From: Sinorhizobium sp. 8-89 | GTDB taxonomy: Bacteria > Pseudomonadota > Alphaproteobacteria > Rhizobiales > Rhizobiaceae | Length of the DNA: 64,000 nt | Direction of reading: 5' to 3' | NCBI RefSeq assembly: GCF_030124325.1 | Contig: NZ_JASKLR010000005.1 | Span: 1-64,000 of the forward strand | In this document: in pieces, positions 52,760 to 62,612 of the stretch | Layout: each line of letters opens with the position of its first letter | How positions within the stretch are numbered: the first letter of the stretch is position 1 | The notes under the pieces: generated by a model | Databases searched by the model: none | Told to the model about the DNA's origin: nothing | What the model saw: the letters and a program-made list of their open reading frames with translations, nothing else | Position numbers and translations under genes: made by a program

Positions 52760-53178
52760 ACCTGCAGCGCGGCATTCGATTTCTAGGGCGCAGCCAGTCG
52801 GGCGCGGCTGCGGTGGAGTTTGCGCTGGTCTGTCTCCCCCTGCTGCTGCTCATGCTAGGGATTGTCGAGTTCGGCCGTGCCTTTTACGTACGCAATGATC
52901 TCTCATACGCCGCCGATTTCGCGGCGCGGAAGGTCTTGATTGGCCAAGTCGCCCGCGATGCGCCCGCCGGCGAGGCGCAGCAGAAGCTGGAGAGCGCGGT
53001 GCGAGAGAGTTTCCAAGGCGGTGATCCGGCGCTGCTTCAGATCGTCACCGGCAAGGAAACGGTGGACGGGATCGATTTTCGCGTTCTATCGATCCGGTAT
53101 CCCTTCACCTTCGTACTGCCGGGATTATCGCAGAGTCCTTTCCACCTTCAGCTTTCGCGGCGCATTCCGATCGGGTGA
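52756..53178 (+). CDS. TadE-like pseudopilin
   Basis: A 140-residue protein. GAAAVEFALVCLPLLLLMLG followed by IVEFGRAFYVRNDLSYAADF is the TadE signature. It overlaps the preceding stop by four bases (ATGA). It is probably a minor pseudopilin processed by CpaA. Confidence 0.9.
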   Translation: MNLQRGIRFLGRSQSGAAAVEFALVCLPLLLLMLGIVEFGRAFYVRNDLSYAADFAARKVLIGQVARDAPAGEAQQKLESAVRESFQGGDPALLQIVTGKETVDGIDFRVLSIRYPFTFVLPGLSQSPFHLQLSRRIPIG

Positions 53179-53182
53179 TCGT

Positions 53183-53680
53183 TCAAGGATTGCCTGTAGA
53201 ATTGGCGTCTTCACCGGGCAGCGGCGCAGTGTTCTCAGTTTGCGGAATGGGTGCTTCGCCGGATTGAACCGGATCGCAGCGGTCCGAACAACTATATGTT
53301 GTCTTGCCCGTGCCCTCGTCGACGGTGACCAGGCGACCGCCTGCAGACACTACGTCGAGGATGACGTTGGACACCTCCGCGCCGTCCGTGCCGATAACGA
53401 TGAGGTTTGTCGAACCAGGCGTCCTGCCGGTCAGAATGACCGTCCTGTCGTCGCTGAGAGTCGCCTGTGCGATGGCCGGATTGCCGATAATGAGCGTGCT
53501 CGCGGGCCGCGCGAGCAGGAGCGTTCGCGCGAAATCGACGACCACCCTGATGACGCCCTCGGTCTGGCGGGTTGGCTGCAATGTGATGGCTGCTGGGAGG
53601 ACATTCTCCGCTGCCTGCGCCGCTCCGAGGTTAGCCCATGTCGCGACCGCTAGAACAAGCCATCCGGCACCGGTGCGCAT
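53183..53680 (-). CDS. Stand-alone secretin N-domain protein (pilus assembly N-terminal domain)
   Basis: A 165-residue secreted protein with a signal peptide (to about AAQAAEN). VDFARTLLLARPASTLIIGN, AQATLSDDRTVILTGRTPGS and TNLIVIGTDG match the N-terminal domain of CpaC/RcpA secretins. The C-terminus is a short Pro/Glu-rich tail with two cysteines, and no secretin barrel follows. It is on the opposite strand to its neighbours. It may chaperone a secretin coded elsewhere. ATG 53680 has GGGAG at good distance; a GTG upstream is possible. Confidence 0.82.
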   Translation of the reverse strand: MRTGAGWLVLAVATWANLGAAQAAENVLPAAITLQPTRQTEGVIRVVVDFARTLLLARPASTLIIGNPAIAQATLSDDRTVILTGRTPGSTNLIVIGTDGAEVSNVILDVVSAGGRLVTVDEGTGKTTYSCSDRCDPVQSGEAPIPQTENTAPLPGEDANSTGNP

Positions 53681-53782
53681 TGCAATCACTCCCACTGGTT
53701 ACTCGCGATATCTCAACGGATGGATGTGCAATCCGTTCCAACAAGTCTGACAAAGCATGGAAGTAGTGCAACGCCGACGATT

Positions 53783-53968
53783 GGACTAGGCCAACCGGCC
53801 GAGCCGCGTGCGGGCGGCCATCGGCCATCAGGCTGAATGGATCGAGAGGGTTAATAAAGTCTATATGAGAGCCACACAGCAAGCGGGAAACGAGGCAGAA
53901 CCTGGCCCGGCCCTGTGATGCCGAACTTGGCGTCGGCGCAACCTCAAACCACTGAAGGACCCCGAACC
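53783..53968 (+). promoter_or_regulatory. pilA leader and control region
   Basis: Ordered blocks: GGACTAGGCCAACCGGCC (53783-53800), GGCCATCAGGCTGAATGG (53823-53840) and TTAATAAAGTCTATAT (53851-53866). The last block contains TTAA-N7-TATA, which could be a degenerate CtrA site or overlap a -10 box. A transcribed leader of about 100 bases and AAGGA before pilA follow. The region is duplicated at 32235. Confidence 0.6.
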
Positions 53969-54130
53969 ATGAAGAAGCTTCTTGTTGCCTTTACTCGCAA
54001 CGAATCCGGCGCGACCGCCATCGAATACAGCCTTATCGCCGGCCTTATCGCCGTCGCCCTCATCACCGGTGCGACCACGCTCGGCGGAAAGATTGACACG
54101 ATGTTCACCACGATCTCGGGCAAGCTGTAA
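53969..54130 (+). CDS. pilA: Flp/Fap-type pilin
   Basis: Major pilin, 53 residues. MKKLLVAFTRNESG is the leader; cleavage is expected after Gly14, leaving ATAIEYSLIAGLIAVALITG with Glu and Tyr at the conserved mature positions. A single hydrophobic helix forms the filament core. The ATG at 53969 was chosen over an earlier one because it gives the canonical leader. Confidence 0.96.
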   Translation: MKKLLVAFTRNESGATAIEYSLIAGLIAVALITGATTLGGKIDTMFTTISGKL

Positions 54131-54228
54131 TCGGCGGGACCAGTCTGGTTTAAGTGCATGGCGGAGGCATTTGCCCTCCGCCCTGCTCGTTCCCAAGCCC
54201 CCAAAATGCTCGAGGCACGGCGACAACG

Positions 54229-55659
54229 ATGTTCGGCAAGAAATCCCTCTCGGACGAAAAGGTTCTTGAACCGGCTGTTGAGCCGGAGGCAGCACGCGAA
54301 CCGGAACGAATTTCCCAGTTGCCCCCTACTCAGAAGCCAGCCATTCCAACTGCCGTCATCAAAGCCGAAAAGGCCGAGCAATATTACAGCCTGAAAAAGG
54401 AAATCTTCAGCGCACTGATCGCCACCATCGACGTCGCCGCACTCTCCAACATGGAAGGCGAGCAGGCACGCAACGAAATCGGCGCGATCATCAACGACAT
54501 CGTCGCGGCCAAGAAGGCCGGGATCTCCTTGGCCGAGCAGAACGAGCTGCTCAGTGACATCTGCAACGACATTCTGGGCTATGGTCCGCTGGAACCCCTG
54601 CTCGCACGCGACGACATCGCCGATATCATGGTGAATGGCGCGAACCACGTCTTTATTGAGGTCGGCGGTAAGGTGCAGGAAACCGGTGTCCGCTTCCGCG
54701 ACAACGAACAGCTCCTCAACATCTGCCAACGCATCGTCAGCCAGGTCGGCCGGCGCGTCGATGAATCGAGCCCGATCTGCGACGCGCGTCTCGCAGATGG
54801 CTCGCGCGTCAACGTCATCGCGCCCCCGCTCGCCATCGACGGCCCGTCGCTGACGATCCGCAAGTTCAAGAAAGAGAAGCTTAAGCTCGACCAATTGGTA
54901 CGCTTCGGCTCGATCTCGCCGGAAGGTGCCGAGATCCTGAAGATCATCGGCCGCGTCCGCTGCAACGTGCTCATATCCGGCGGCACCGGCTCCGGCAAGA
55001 CAACGCTTCTGAACTGCCTCACCGGCTACATCGACCCCGGCGAACGCATCATCACCTGCGAAGACGCGGCCGAGCTACAATTGCAGCAACCGCACGTCGT
55101 GCGGCTCGAGACGCGCCCGCCGAACATCGAAGGACAGGGTGAAATCACCATGCGCGCACTCGTCAAGAACTGCCTGCGCATGCGGCCTGAAAGGATCATC
55201 GTCGGCGAAGTGCGCGGGCCGGAGGCCTTCGATCTCTTGCAAGCGATGAACACCGGCCATGATGGCTCGATGGGCACGCTTCATGCCAACTCGCCGCGCG
55301 AAGCGATCTCGCGCATCGAGGCAATGATCACCATGGGCGGGCATTCGCTGCCGGCCAAGGCAATTCGGGAGATGCTCGTCTCGTCGGTCGATGTGATCGT
55401 GCAGGCCGCACGTCTTCGCGACGGCTCTCGCCGGATCACGCACATCACCGAAGTGCTCGGTATGGAGGGCGATGTGGTTACGACCCAGGATCTCTTCGTT
55501 TACGACATTCAGGGTGAGGACCAGAAGGGCAACCTCATCGGGCGACATCGTTCGACGGGCATCGGTCGCCCGGCATTCTGGGACCGCGCCCGTTACTATG
55601 GCGAAGAGGCGCGGCTTGCCGCCGCCCTCGATGCTGCGGAAATGAAGGCGGCTGCGTAA
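54229..55659 (+). CDS. cpaF: Pilus assembly ATPase CpaF/TadA
   Basis: Hexameric secretion ATPase that powers Flp pilus assembly (and probably retraction), 476 residues. [20 protein letters not shown] leads the N-terminal domain. Walker A is [14 protein letters not shown], with Asp-box CEDAAELQ, Walker B region [14 protein letters not shown] and His box GTLHANSP. The start at MFGKKSLSD was chosen by homology. It follows pilA by about 100 bases. Confidence 0.95.
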   Translation: MFGKKSLSDEKVLEPAVEPEAAREPERISQLPPTQKPAIPTAVIKAEKAEQYYSLKKEIFSALIATIDVAALSNMEGEQARNEIGAIINDIVAAKKAGISLAEQNELLSDICNDILGYGPLEPLLARDDIADIMVNGANHVFIEVGGKVQETGVRFRDNEQLLNICQRIVSQVGRRVDESSPICDARLADGSRVNVIAPPLAIDGPSLTIRKFKKEKLKLDQLVRFGSISPEGAEILKIIGRVRCNVLISGGTGSGKTTLLNCLTGYIDPGERIITCEDAAELQLQQPHVVRLETRPPNIEGQGEITMRALVKNCLRMRPERIIVGEVRGPEAFDLLQAMNTGHDGSMGTLHANSPREAISRIEAMITMGGHSLPAKAIREMLVSSVDVIVQAARLRDGSRRITHITEVLGMEGDVVTTQDLFVYDIQGEDQKGNLIGRHRSTGIGRPAFWDRARYYGEEARLAAALDAAEMKAAA

Positions 55660-55662
55660 GAG

Positions 55663-56664
55663 ATGCTGACTTCCCTGCTGTTTCCCGCGTTTGTCTTTCT
55701 CTTGGCCTCCATCAGCATCGGCGGCGTGATGATAGCTGCCTTCTATCCGCGAGTGGTCAAGGCAAGCGTCTATCGCCAAAGGTTCGAGCGCATCGCGGCC
55801 GTGGCGGAGCGCAAGCAGAGCGAACGGGCGGAAGAGGATGGCCGGGATCGCCGGCGTTCGGTCGAAAGGACGCTGCGCGAAATCGAAGCGAAGCACAAGG
55901 CGAATGCGCGCAGGAGCCGCAAGCCGTCGCTCGCCGGCAGGATCCGCCAAGCCGGCCTCCACTGGTCGACCAGAACCTATTTCCTCGCTTGCGCCGGTGT
56001 CGCCCTTACGACCTGGAGCATAATGCTTCCGCTGGGCCTTGGGCCGTTGGTAGCGGTCGGCTTCGCCATCGCCAGCGGCTTGCTGCTGCCGCATGCGTAT
56101 GTGAGCAAGAAGCGCAAATCGCGGTTCGCCCGCTTCGCTGCCGAGTTCCCGAATGCGGTCGATGTCATCGTCCGAGGACTGAAGGCGGGCCTGCCAATGG
56201 GCGATTGCCTGAGGGTGATTGCGGCAGAAGCGCAGGAACCGGTCAAAAGCGAGTTCGTCTCCATCGCGCAGGACCAGACGCTGGGCATCCCCGTTGACGA
56301 GGCCGTGGAGCGTATGTGTGAACGCATGCCGCTACCGGAAGCAAATTTCTTCGCCATCGTCATCGCCATTCAAAGCCGCACCGGCGGCAGCCTTTCCGAG
56401 GCGCTCGGCAATCTTTCGAAGGTGCTGCGGGAGCGCAAGAAGATGAAAAGCAAGATCAAAGCGATGAGCGCCGAAGCAAAATCCTCCGCCGGCATCATCG
56501 GTGCTCTGCCGTTTTTCGTCGCCGGTGCCGTGTATCTGACCAGTCCGGACTACATGATGCTTCTAGTCACGACGCTGACCGGAAAGCTCGTGCTTGTCGG
56601 CTGTGGACTTTGGATGGGCCTCGGCATTCTCGTTATGCGCAGAATGATCAACTTCGACTTCTGA
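55663..56664 (+). CDS. tadB: TadB-like inner membrane platform protein
   Basis: A 333-residue GspF-type protein. One helix is at the N-terminus, then a charged cytoplasmic part, two helices at about 107-150 and the T2SSF domain FPNAVDVIVRGLKAGLPMGD with NFFAIVIAIQSRTGGSLSEA, then helices at the end. It begins three bases after cpaF. Confidence 0.93.
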   Translation: MLTSLLFPAFVFLLASISIGGVMIAAFYPRVVKASVYRQRFERIAAVAERKQSERAEEDGRDRRRSVERTLREIEAKHKANARRSRKPSLAGRIRQAGLHWSTRTYFLACAGVALTTWSIMLPLGLGPLVAVGFAIASGLLLPHAYVSKKRKSRFARFAAEFPNAVDVIVRGLKAGLPMGDCLRVIAAEAQEPVKSEFVSIAQDQTLGIPVDEAVERMCERMPLPEANFFAIVIAIQSRTGGSLSEALGNLSKVLRERKKMKSKIKAMSAEAKSSAGIIGALPFFVAGAVYLTSPDYMMLLVTTLTGKLVLVGCGLWMGLGILVMRRMINFDF

Positions 56665-56672
56665 GAACCGAC

Positions 56673-57641
56673 ATGAGCCTCGTTGCCTATATCCCCGACC
56701 CGGAGCAGTTGTCCGTCTTGATGGCCGGCCTTTCCGCCTTTTCCGCGGTCATCGTCGTTTCCTGGCCCTATGTCTTTCGCGACACCCTGGCCGATCGAAT
56801 GAGAAGGGTGGAAGGCGAGCGCGAACGTATCCGCCAGCGCGAGCGGGCGCGATTGGAGGCCGGGCAGAGCAAGGTTTCGCTGCGCGCAGAACCCAAGCGC
56901 CTCTTTCAGGCGATAGTCGACCGTTTCAATCTTGCCAAGCAGGCGGAGGACGGCGAAATCGTCCGCAGATTGAGTGCGGCAGGCTATCGCGGTCATGCTC
57001 CGGTGACGACCTTCCTTGCCGTGCGGTTGATTGCGCCGGTGGTGATGTTCATTGCCGCTCTGCTCTATCTCCTCTTCATCATCCGGCCGGAGGCGCCGTT
57101 GATATTGGTTGTGGCGATGGCGGCCGGAATCGGGTCGTTCGGTTACTTCGCCCCTGCGGTCTTCATCAGGAACAGAACCACCAAGCGGCAGCAGGCGATC
57201 AGTCGATCATGGCCGGAGGCGCTGGACCTCCTGTTGATCACCGTCGAATCCGGCATGGGCATCGAAAGCGCCTTTCGGAAAGTGGGCGAGGAGATCGGCG
57301 CGCAATCGCCGGAGATCGCGGAGGAAGTCCTACTCACCACTGCGGAGCTGTCCTACCTGCAGGACCGACGGCAGGCCTTCGAGAATCTGGGGCAGAGAAC
57401 CGGCGTTGAGGGTGTGCGCGCCGTCGTGACCAGCCTCATCCAGGCAGAAAAATACGGCACGCCCCTCGGTCAAGCGCTCCGCGTGATGGCACAAGAGAAC
57501 CGTGACATGCGCATGAGCGAGGCGGAAAAGCGGGCAGCCGCTCTTCCGCCGAAGCTTACGGTGCCGATGATCATCTTCTTCCTGCCTGTGCTCTTCGCGG
57601 TCATCATCACGCCGGCCGCCATCCAGATCATGAGCATGTAG
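56673..57641 (+). CDS. tadC: TadC-like inner membrane platform protein
   Basis: A 322-residue T2SSF-domain protein partnering TadB. SWPEALDLLLITVESGMGIE and LIQAEKYGTPLGQALRVMAQ are typical of TadC. Four helices are visible (about 15-33, 110-130, 135-157, 295-318). It is eight bases after tadB and is the last gene of the pilus operon. Confidence 0.93.
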   Translation: MSLVAYIPDPEQLSVLMAGLSAFSAVIVVSWPYVFRDTLADRMRRVEGERERIRQRERARLEAGQSKVSLRAEPKRLFQAIVDRFNLAKQAEDGEIVRRLSAAGYRGHAPVTTFLAVRLIAPVVMFIAALLYLLFIIRPEAPLILVVAMAAGIGSFGYFAPAVFIRNRTTKRQQAISRSWPEALDLLLITVESGMGIESAFRKVGEEIGAQSPEIAEEVLLTTAELSYLQDRRQAFENLGQRTGVEGVRAVVTSLIQAEKYGTPLGQALRVMAQENRDMRMSEAEKRAAALPPKLTVPMIIFFLPVLFAVIITPAAIQIMSM

Positions 57642-57794
57642 GAGGCGATGAATGATACGGGCGGACGAGCGCGAAAGGCGCTCCCTGAGTTCGCCTTTCC
57701 CGATCCGGAATCGCTCCAGCGCAGAGTTGGGGTGGGGCGAGAGCGGCGCTGCGCGGAGGTTCGGCGCGCGGCGCCGCTTTTCTCATTCCGCCTG

Positions 57795-57830
57795 AGCCAG
57801 CGATTCCGATTTGAGGAATCATGCAGCAGC
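57795..57830. repeat. Fragment of the dispersed palindromic repeat
   Basis: GCGATTCCGATTTGAGGAATCATGCAGCAG, in parts GATTCCGATTTGAGG and AATCATGCAGCAG, matches the right end of copies 1 and 4. It overlaps the 3' end of cheB: the last alanine codons and stop of cheB lie inside it. Confidence 0.6.
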
Positions 57831-58850
57831 GAGAGCGGTGATCTTCGCGGCGATGTCTTCAACCGGCAGGACGAAATCGACGAGACCGGCGTTGATCGCC
57901 GATTTCGGCATTCCGAAGACGATCGAGCTCTTCTCATTCTGAGCAATTACCCTTCCGCCCGCCATACGCAGCGCTCGAAGGCCCTCGGTGCCGTCATCGC
58001 CCATCCCCGTCAGGATGACCGCAAGAGACTCGTCCTTGAAAGCGCGAGCAATCGAACCGAAGAGATAGGATCCGGACGGCTTGAACCCCTGGATGGGATC
58101 TTCGTCCACGACACGCAGGCGCAACTTGCCGGAGACGCCGAGCTGATGGCCATCCGGAGCAAGGTAAACGGTCCCGGGCCTCAGTCGTTCGCCATTCGCA
58201 CCGACCTTCACCTTGAGTGCAACCGTCGCGTCGAGGGATGCGGCAACGCCGTCGATGAAGCCGTTCGACATATGCTGCACGACGAGAATGGGTGCGGGAA
58301 AATCGGCAGGGAGCTCCCTCAATATAGAGCGGATCGCGGCCGGTCCGCCGGTGGAGGCGGCGATCCCCACGATCGCGATCCGAGTGTGAGCCGCAGCCTC
58401 GGGTGCCTCTTTGACCCGGTGATCACCACGGGTTTTCTTGCGCCACTGGCGAACGACCTTGACTTGTGCCATGGCCTTGATAGTCGACAGGAACTTGTCG
58501 AAGGCCGCTTGGTCGAGAGACGTGCCGGATGCGGTCGGCGCCGGGATGACCGCGAGCGCGCCCGCGTCGAGTGCGCGCGCAGACATCGCTCCCAATTGCG
58601 AACCGTCCTGATATGACACCATCACGACTGGCGTCGGCACGGCGATCATTATCTCCCTGACGGTTTCGGCGGTGTCGTCGTCGCGGAGATCCACTACGAT
58701 GATGTCCGGCAAAAGTTCACCGGTCAGCCTCACTGCGTCCTTGCCGCTTCTTGCGACGCCCACGAGCTTTACGGCAGCGTCGGTACCGGCCGCCTTTTTG
58801 AAGAGTTGTTCAAGGGCGGGTGTCGATGTCGCAAGTAGAATACGTGTCAT
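57819..58850 (-). CDS. cheB: CheB-type methylesterase with a degenerate receiver domain
   Basis: A 343-residue protein that would demethylate/deamidate the MCP. The C-terminal catalytic triad is complete: GIAASTGGPAA (Ser), VQHMSNGF (His), TGMGDDGTEG (Asp). The N-terminal receiver keeps Asp54 (DIIVVDLRDDD), but the usual acidic pair is replaced (ILLATST for VLVVDDS) and the conserved Lys-Pro is replaced by IPAPTA. Normal phosphorylation by CheA is therefore doubtful. The ATG at 58850 overlaps the cheA stop region; a GTG at 58862 is the alternative. Confidence 0.92.
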   Translation of the reverse strand: MTRILLATSTPALEQLFKKAAGTDAAVKLVGVARSGKDAVRLTGELLPDIIVVDLRDDDTAETVREIMIAVPTPVVMVSYQDGSQLGAMSARALDAGALAVIPAPTASGTSLDQAAFDKFLSTIKAMAQVKVVRQWRKKTRGDHRVKEAPEAAAHTRIAIVGIAASTGGPAAIRSILRELPADFPAPILVVQHMSNGFIDGVAASLDATVALKVKVGANGERLRPGTVYLAPDGHQLGVSGKLRLRVVDEDPIQGFKPSGSYLFGSIARAFKDESLAVILTGMGDDGTEGLRALRMAGGRVIAQNEKSSIVFGMPKSAINAGLVDFVLPVEDIAAKITALAAA

Positions 58851-58858
58851 CCTCGTCC

Positions 58859-60985
58859 TCACACGACCCGGCGCATCGTCTCCAGGAAGTGCTGCGCATC
58901 GAACTGGTCCTTTCTCAGATAGGCATTTGCGCCAGCACGCAGCCCCCGGACTTTATCTTCAAGCGTTTCACGGCCCGTCACGAGGACGACGGGCGTGTCG
59001 GTGAAACGCTCCGATCGACGAATGGCCTCGGTGAGTTCGAAGCCGTTCATGGACGGCATGTCGACGTCCGCGACAACCACGTCAGCGCCGCGGTCACGAA
59101 GCTGGTCGAACGCTTCCTTGCCATTGCTTGCCATCACGACATCGTAGCCTGCGCCCTCGAGGATGAGTTTCACCAACGTCCGTATATATTTTGAATCGTC
59201 GACGACGAGCACCTTGCGACTCACTGTTGGAATCGGCTGGGGCACGCGTGCGCCGTCTGGTAATCGCGCCTCGGCGGCGGCCTCCGCGAGCGCGGCGACG
59301 TTCAGGAGAAGGGCGATATGCCCGTCAGGCAGTACCGTGCCAGCGCTATAACGACGAACTTTCGCGAGCCGCGGTCCGAGTGGACGGGCAAGAAGTTCCT
59401 GTTCACCGGCAACGGCATCGACGAGTACCGCGATCGGCCCGCCCGGGGCGTCGACGATTATGGCTGGCATAGCCTGCCGGATATCGCCTCTGCACAGCTT
59501 CACTCCTAGCCAAGTGGCCAGATCCACAAACGGTATTGCGCCTATCGGCGTCCTGACGACGCACCTGTGTCCAGACATGGCGAAGTCTTGCGCATGAATG
59601 CGTATCACCCGCTGAACAGACGCCGTGTCAATCGTGAGCACATGCTCCCCTGCAATGACCTCCAGTGTGCGAACCGTCGCTAATGTCAGGGGGAGCGTGA
59701 GGGTGAATGCGGCGCCTCCCGTCTGCACTTGGGAAATCTCCGCTGTGCCACGCAGCGTTTCGACATTTCGCTTGACGATGTCGAGACCTATTCCACGCCC
59801 CGATAGGTTTGTGACCGTCGCCGACGTCGATACGCCCGGCTCGAATACGCGCCGCAGGAGTTCCGCTTCGTCTTTCACGTCTTCCAAAGCTTCGCCCGCT
59901 GCCTTCCTTAGCAGGGCTGCATCAAGGCCGCGGCCGTCATCCTCGACACGCACCTGCATCCGGTCTCCGGAGATAGCGGCCGTGATCAGGACTTTGCCCT
60001 TTTCCGGTTTTCCTGCTGCCCGGCGTTCCTCCGGCCGCTGGATGCCATGCGCGACTGCATTGCGCACGAGATGCCGAAGTGAATCCTGAAGGCCCGAAAG
60101 GATTGAGCGATCGATCTCGATCTCTCCACCTTTGATTTCCAGCTCTGCCAATTTGCCCGATGCGGACGCCACGTCCCGCACGACACGGTCGAACCCCTTG
60201 CAGGCCTCTGCAAAGGGCTGTGTGCGCGCGTGCCGCACCTCATGGTCAAGTGCTGTCGCGGCACTGTGCATCACTCTTGTGTCCTGGCGTAGCGATGTCG
60301 CAAGCTGGCGCAGTCCGATCTCGATGCTAGCCGCCAGCGTGGCGAACTCGGTGCCGACCCCACGCAGTTTCCGCGCCTGCTCCCGCAGCAAGGACGCCTC
60401 CTCGGCGTGGCGGCGTATGATTGCGTTGAAGGACAGCAATTCGCCGCTCCTGTAGAGAAGGGTATCCAGTCGATCGGCGGAGACGCGCATCGAGCCGTCG
60501 GTATCACTAGCGCGAACCGGCACCTTCAATCCCCCCGAAGGCGGTCCCAACTTCGGCTTGCCGCCGCGGTGATCCGCCCTTCTCGCTATGGCAGCCTTCA
60601 GCGCATCGACGACACTCTCGCCGTGCGCCGGCGGAAGCGTCTCGCCACTCTCTAGGAGCAGGGCCGCGTCCCTGATTGTGTCTGTGGCCTTCAGCAGCAG
60701 GTCCAGTTTGGATTTTTCGAGCACGAGCTGCTCATTCACAGTGATGGAGAGTACCTCTTCCATCCAGTGACAGATCGCTTCCACTCCCCGCACCTGAAGC
60801 AACCCGGCGGCTCCCTTAAGGCTATGCGCCATCCTCAAAAGCTGCTCCTGCAGACGGAGTTTCTCATCAGCCTCCCCGGTATCCTCGATTGCGAGCAAAG
60901 CCTGCTCCATGTCGGACGCACGCTCCCCCACCTCCTCGGTGAACATGTGCAGCAGTCCACGGTCGAATTCTTCGGGTTTCGTCAT
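58859..60985 (-). CDS. cheA: CheA-type histidine kinase with C-terminal receiver (hybrid)
   Basis: A 708-residue kinase. HPt domain with phospho-His54 (MAHSLKGAAGLL); no CheY-binding P2; dimerisation helices at about 195-290; ATPase with N box HLVRNAVAHGI, VEDDGRGLD and SGRGIGLDIVK; CheW-like P5; and a receiver from about 585 (VLVVDDSKYIRTL, phospho-Asp in VVVADVDMPSMNG). This is the layout of WspE/FrzE. The start is at 60985, one base after the mcp stop; ATG 60997 is also possible. Confidence 0.93.
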   Translation of the reverse strand: MTKPEEFDRGLLHMFTEEVGERASDMEQALLAIEDTGEADEKLRLQEQLLRMAHSLKGAAGLLQVRGVEAICHWMEEVLSITVNEQLVLEKSKLDLLLKATDTIRDAALLLESGETLPPAHGESVVDALKAAIARRADHRGGKPKLGPPSGGLKVPVRASDTDGSMRVSADRLDTLLYRSGELLSFNAIIRRHAEEASLLREQARKLRGVGTEFATLAASIEIGLRQLATSLRQDTRVMHSAATALDHEVRHARTQPFAEACKGFDRVVRDVASASGKLAELEIKGGEIEIDRSILSGLQDSLRHLVRNAVAHGIQRPEERRAAGKPEKGKVLITAAISGDRMQVRVEDDGRGLDAALLRKAAGEALEDVKDEAELLRRVFEPGVSTSATVTNLSGRGIGLDIVKRNVETLRGTAEISQVQTGGAAFTLTLPLTLATVRTLEVIAGEHVLTIDTASVQRVIRIHAQDFAMSGHRCVVRTPIGAIPFVDLATWLGVKLCRGDIRQAMPAIIVDAPGGPIAVLVDAVAGEQELLARPLGPRLAKVRRYSAGTVLPDGHIALLLNVAALAEAAAEARLPDGARVPQPIPTVSRKVLVVDDSKYIRTLVKLILEGAGYDVVMASNGKEAFDQLRDRGADVVVADVDMPSMNGFELTEAIRRSERFTDTPVVLVTGRETLEDKVRGLRAGANAYLRKDQFDAQHFLETMRRVV

Positions 60986-60986
60986 G

Positions 60987-62612
60987 TCAGTTGCCATGGT
61001 AATCGAGCATTTCATTCAGCCTCGAGCCTAGCTCGTTGAGATCTTTCGCGGCCTCCTCCGCTTGCCGGATCGCCGAAAGATTCTGGCTGCTCGTCTGCTC
61101 GATATAATGCATTGCGTCGTGAATGTGCTTCATGCCCGCTTTTTGCTGGCCCGCGGAAGCGGCGATCTGCGCGACCGAACGCGCGGAATCGGCAACGATC
61201 GACTCGAGCTGCCGGATCGTTTCGCCTGCTTCGTTCACCGTCTCAAGCGCGCGGCTGACACTCTTCGTTCCATCCTCGGCGCCAATAACCGCCGCGTTTG
61301 TCGCTTTCTGGATCTCCATCAGAATTCGACGGACCCGCGTTGTCGCGGATTTCGATTCGTCGGCAAGTGTCCTGATCTCACTGGCAACGACACTAAAGCC
61401 CTTGCCGTGCTCGCCTGCACGTGAAGCCTCTATGGCAGCGTTCAGCGCCAATAGGTTCGTCTGGTCTGCGATTTCGGCGACGACCGAGACGATCTCGCCG
61501 ATTTCCAAGCTGTTTTCTGCCAAGGAAAGAATGTCTCCGGCAATCGCTTCCGTGCGTGCGCTAACCGTATTCATTACGTGCACGGTGTCATCGAGCGCTC
61601 TGCGGCCCTCATTGCTGATCTTGACGGCCTGATCGTAGGAGAAAGCAACCTGCTGCGCGCGCTGCGCTGCCTGTTCCGACGTCTGCAGCACCTCATCGAC
61701 GCTCGTAACTGTCTGGGCGACGGCCGACGATTGCTCACGCATGCCTTCGACCTGTTGCGTGGTTCCGGCGAGGATCTCGGCGGCGGACGACGAAAGGTGT
61801 TGCGCCGTTTCCGAGATCATGGCGAGCAGCTCTTCAAGTCGCTCCCTGCTGCCTCGCTCGTTGTCGATCATTCCGGCGAGCCTTGCGGTCATTGTGTTGA
61901 AGGAGGCGCCGAGAACCGCGAGCTCGTCGTTACCCTCTACGGAGGCCTTCTGCTCCAGGTCACCGGCGCTGACCTTTTCCGCCACGCCGGCGAGCGCGCG
62001 GGTGCGCCGGACGAGTCGACGCGCGACCCGGAGCACGTGAAGGAGCAGGAGAACGGCGAGAGCGGAAAAACCAAGTTGCAGCAATTGAGAGCGTTGGAGC
62101 CGGTCAACTCCCGCCTGCTCGATCTGGTCGATCAATTCGTCCACTCGCGCGGCAAAAGTCCTGATCTTTGGGTCGAGCTCATCCAGTGCGGCGTGATCGA
62201 TCGGCGCATTGGCGATTGCGCTTTCCAGAGCGGGCCTCACCTGCTCCAGCCATTGTTGGCGCGCTTGTTCAAGCTGCGTGCGGGCGGCGGGATCGGTCGT
62301 TGCCTCCAGCCCGAGCCTTCCGTCGCCATCGACCAGACTCGCAAGCAGCCGCTCGTTGCGATTCATCAGGCCACGCAGTTCATCGGCAGCAGCGGCCCGG
62401 GCGGCCCCCTCCGCCCTTTCCATGCGCCCGGCCGCATAGACCATCTGGTAGGCAACACGTTCCTTGCCCAACGAGGACGTCGCGGCAAGATCGGCCCGGA
62501 CCCGTTCCAGGGCAATAAAGCTGGACCCGACGAGCAGCGCCGAAGCGGCCACGAACAGCAGCATTGCCAACCCCAACGCGCCATAGAGGCTATTTGCCAA
62601 TCGGGGGCTCAT
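60987..62612 (-). CDS. Methyl-accepting chemotaxis protein
   Basis: A 541-residue receptor. One helix at about 8-30, a short helical periplasmic domain (about 35-175) without a known ligand fold, a second helix at about 180-198, HAMP at about 200-255, and the signalling tip [20 protein letters not shown] at about 365-385. The tail ends LDYHGN and lacks the CheR-docking pentapeptide. It overlaps the cheW stop. Confidence 0.93.
   Translation of the reverse strand: MSPRLANSLYGALGLAMLLFVAASALLVGSSFIALERVRADLAATSSLGKERVAYQMVYAAGRMERAEGAARAAAADELRGLMNRNERLLASLVDGDGRLGLEATTDPAARTQLEQARQQWLEQVRPALESAIANAPIDHAALDELDPKIRTFAARVDELIDQIEQAGVDRLQRSQLLQLGFSALAVLLLLHVLRVARRLVRRTRALAGVAEKVSAGDLEQKASVEGNDELAVLGASFNTMTARLAGMIDNERGSRERLEELLAMISETAQHLSSSAAEILAGTTQQVEGMREQSSAVAQTVTSVDEVLQTSEQAAQRAQQVAFSYDQAVKISNEGRRALDDTVHVMNTVSARTEAIAGDILSLAENSLEIGEIVSVVAEIADQTNLLALNAAIEASRAGEHGKGFSVVASEIRTLADESKSATTRVRRILMEIQKATNAAVIGAEDGTKSVSRALETVNEAGETIRQLESIVADSARSVAQIAASAGQQKAGMKHIHDAMHYIEQTSSQNLSAIRQAEEAAKDLNELGSRLNEMLDYHGN

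Noticed and set aside
57648-58616. + strand open frame opposite cheB
   Set aside because: Shadow of cheB; includes the repeat fragment.
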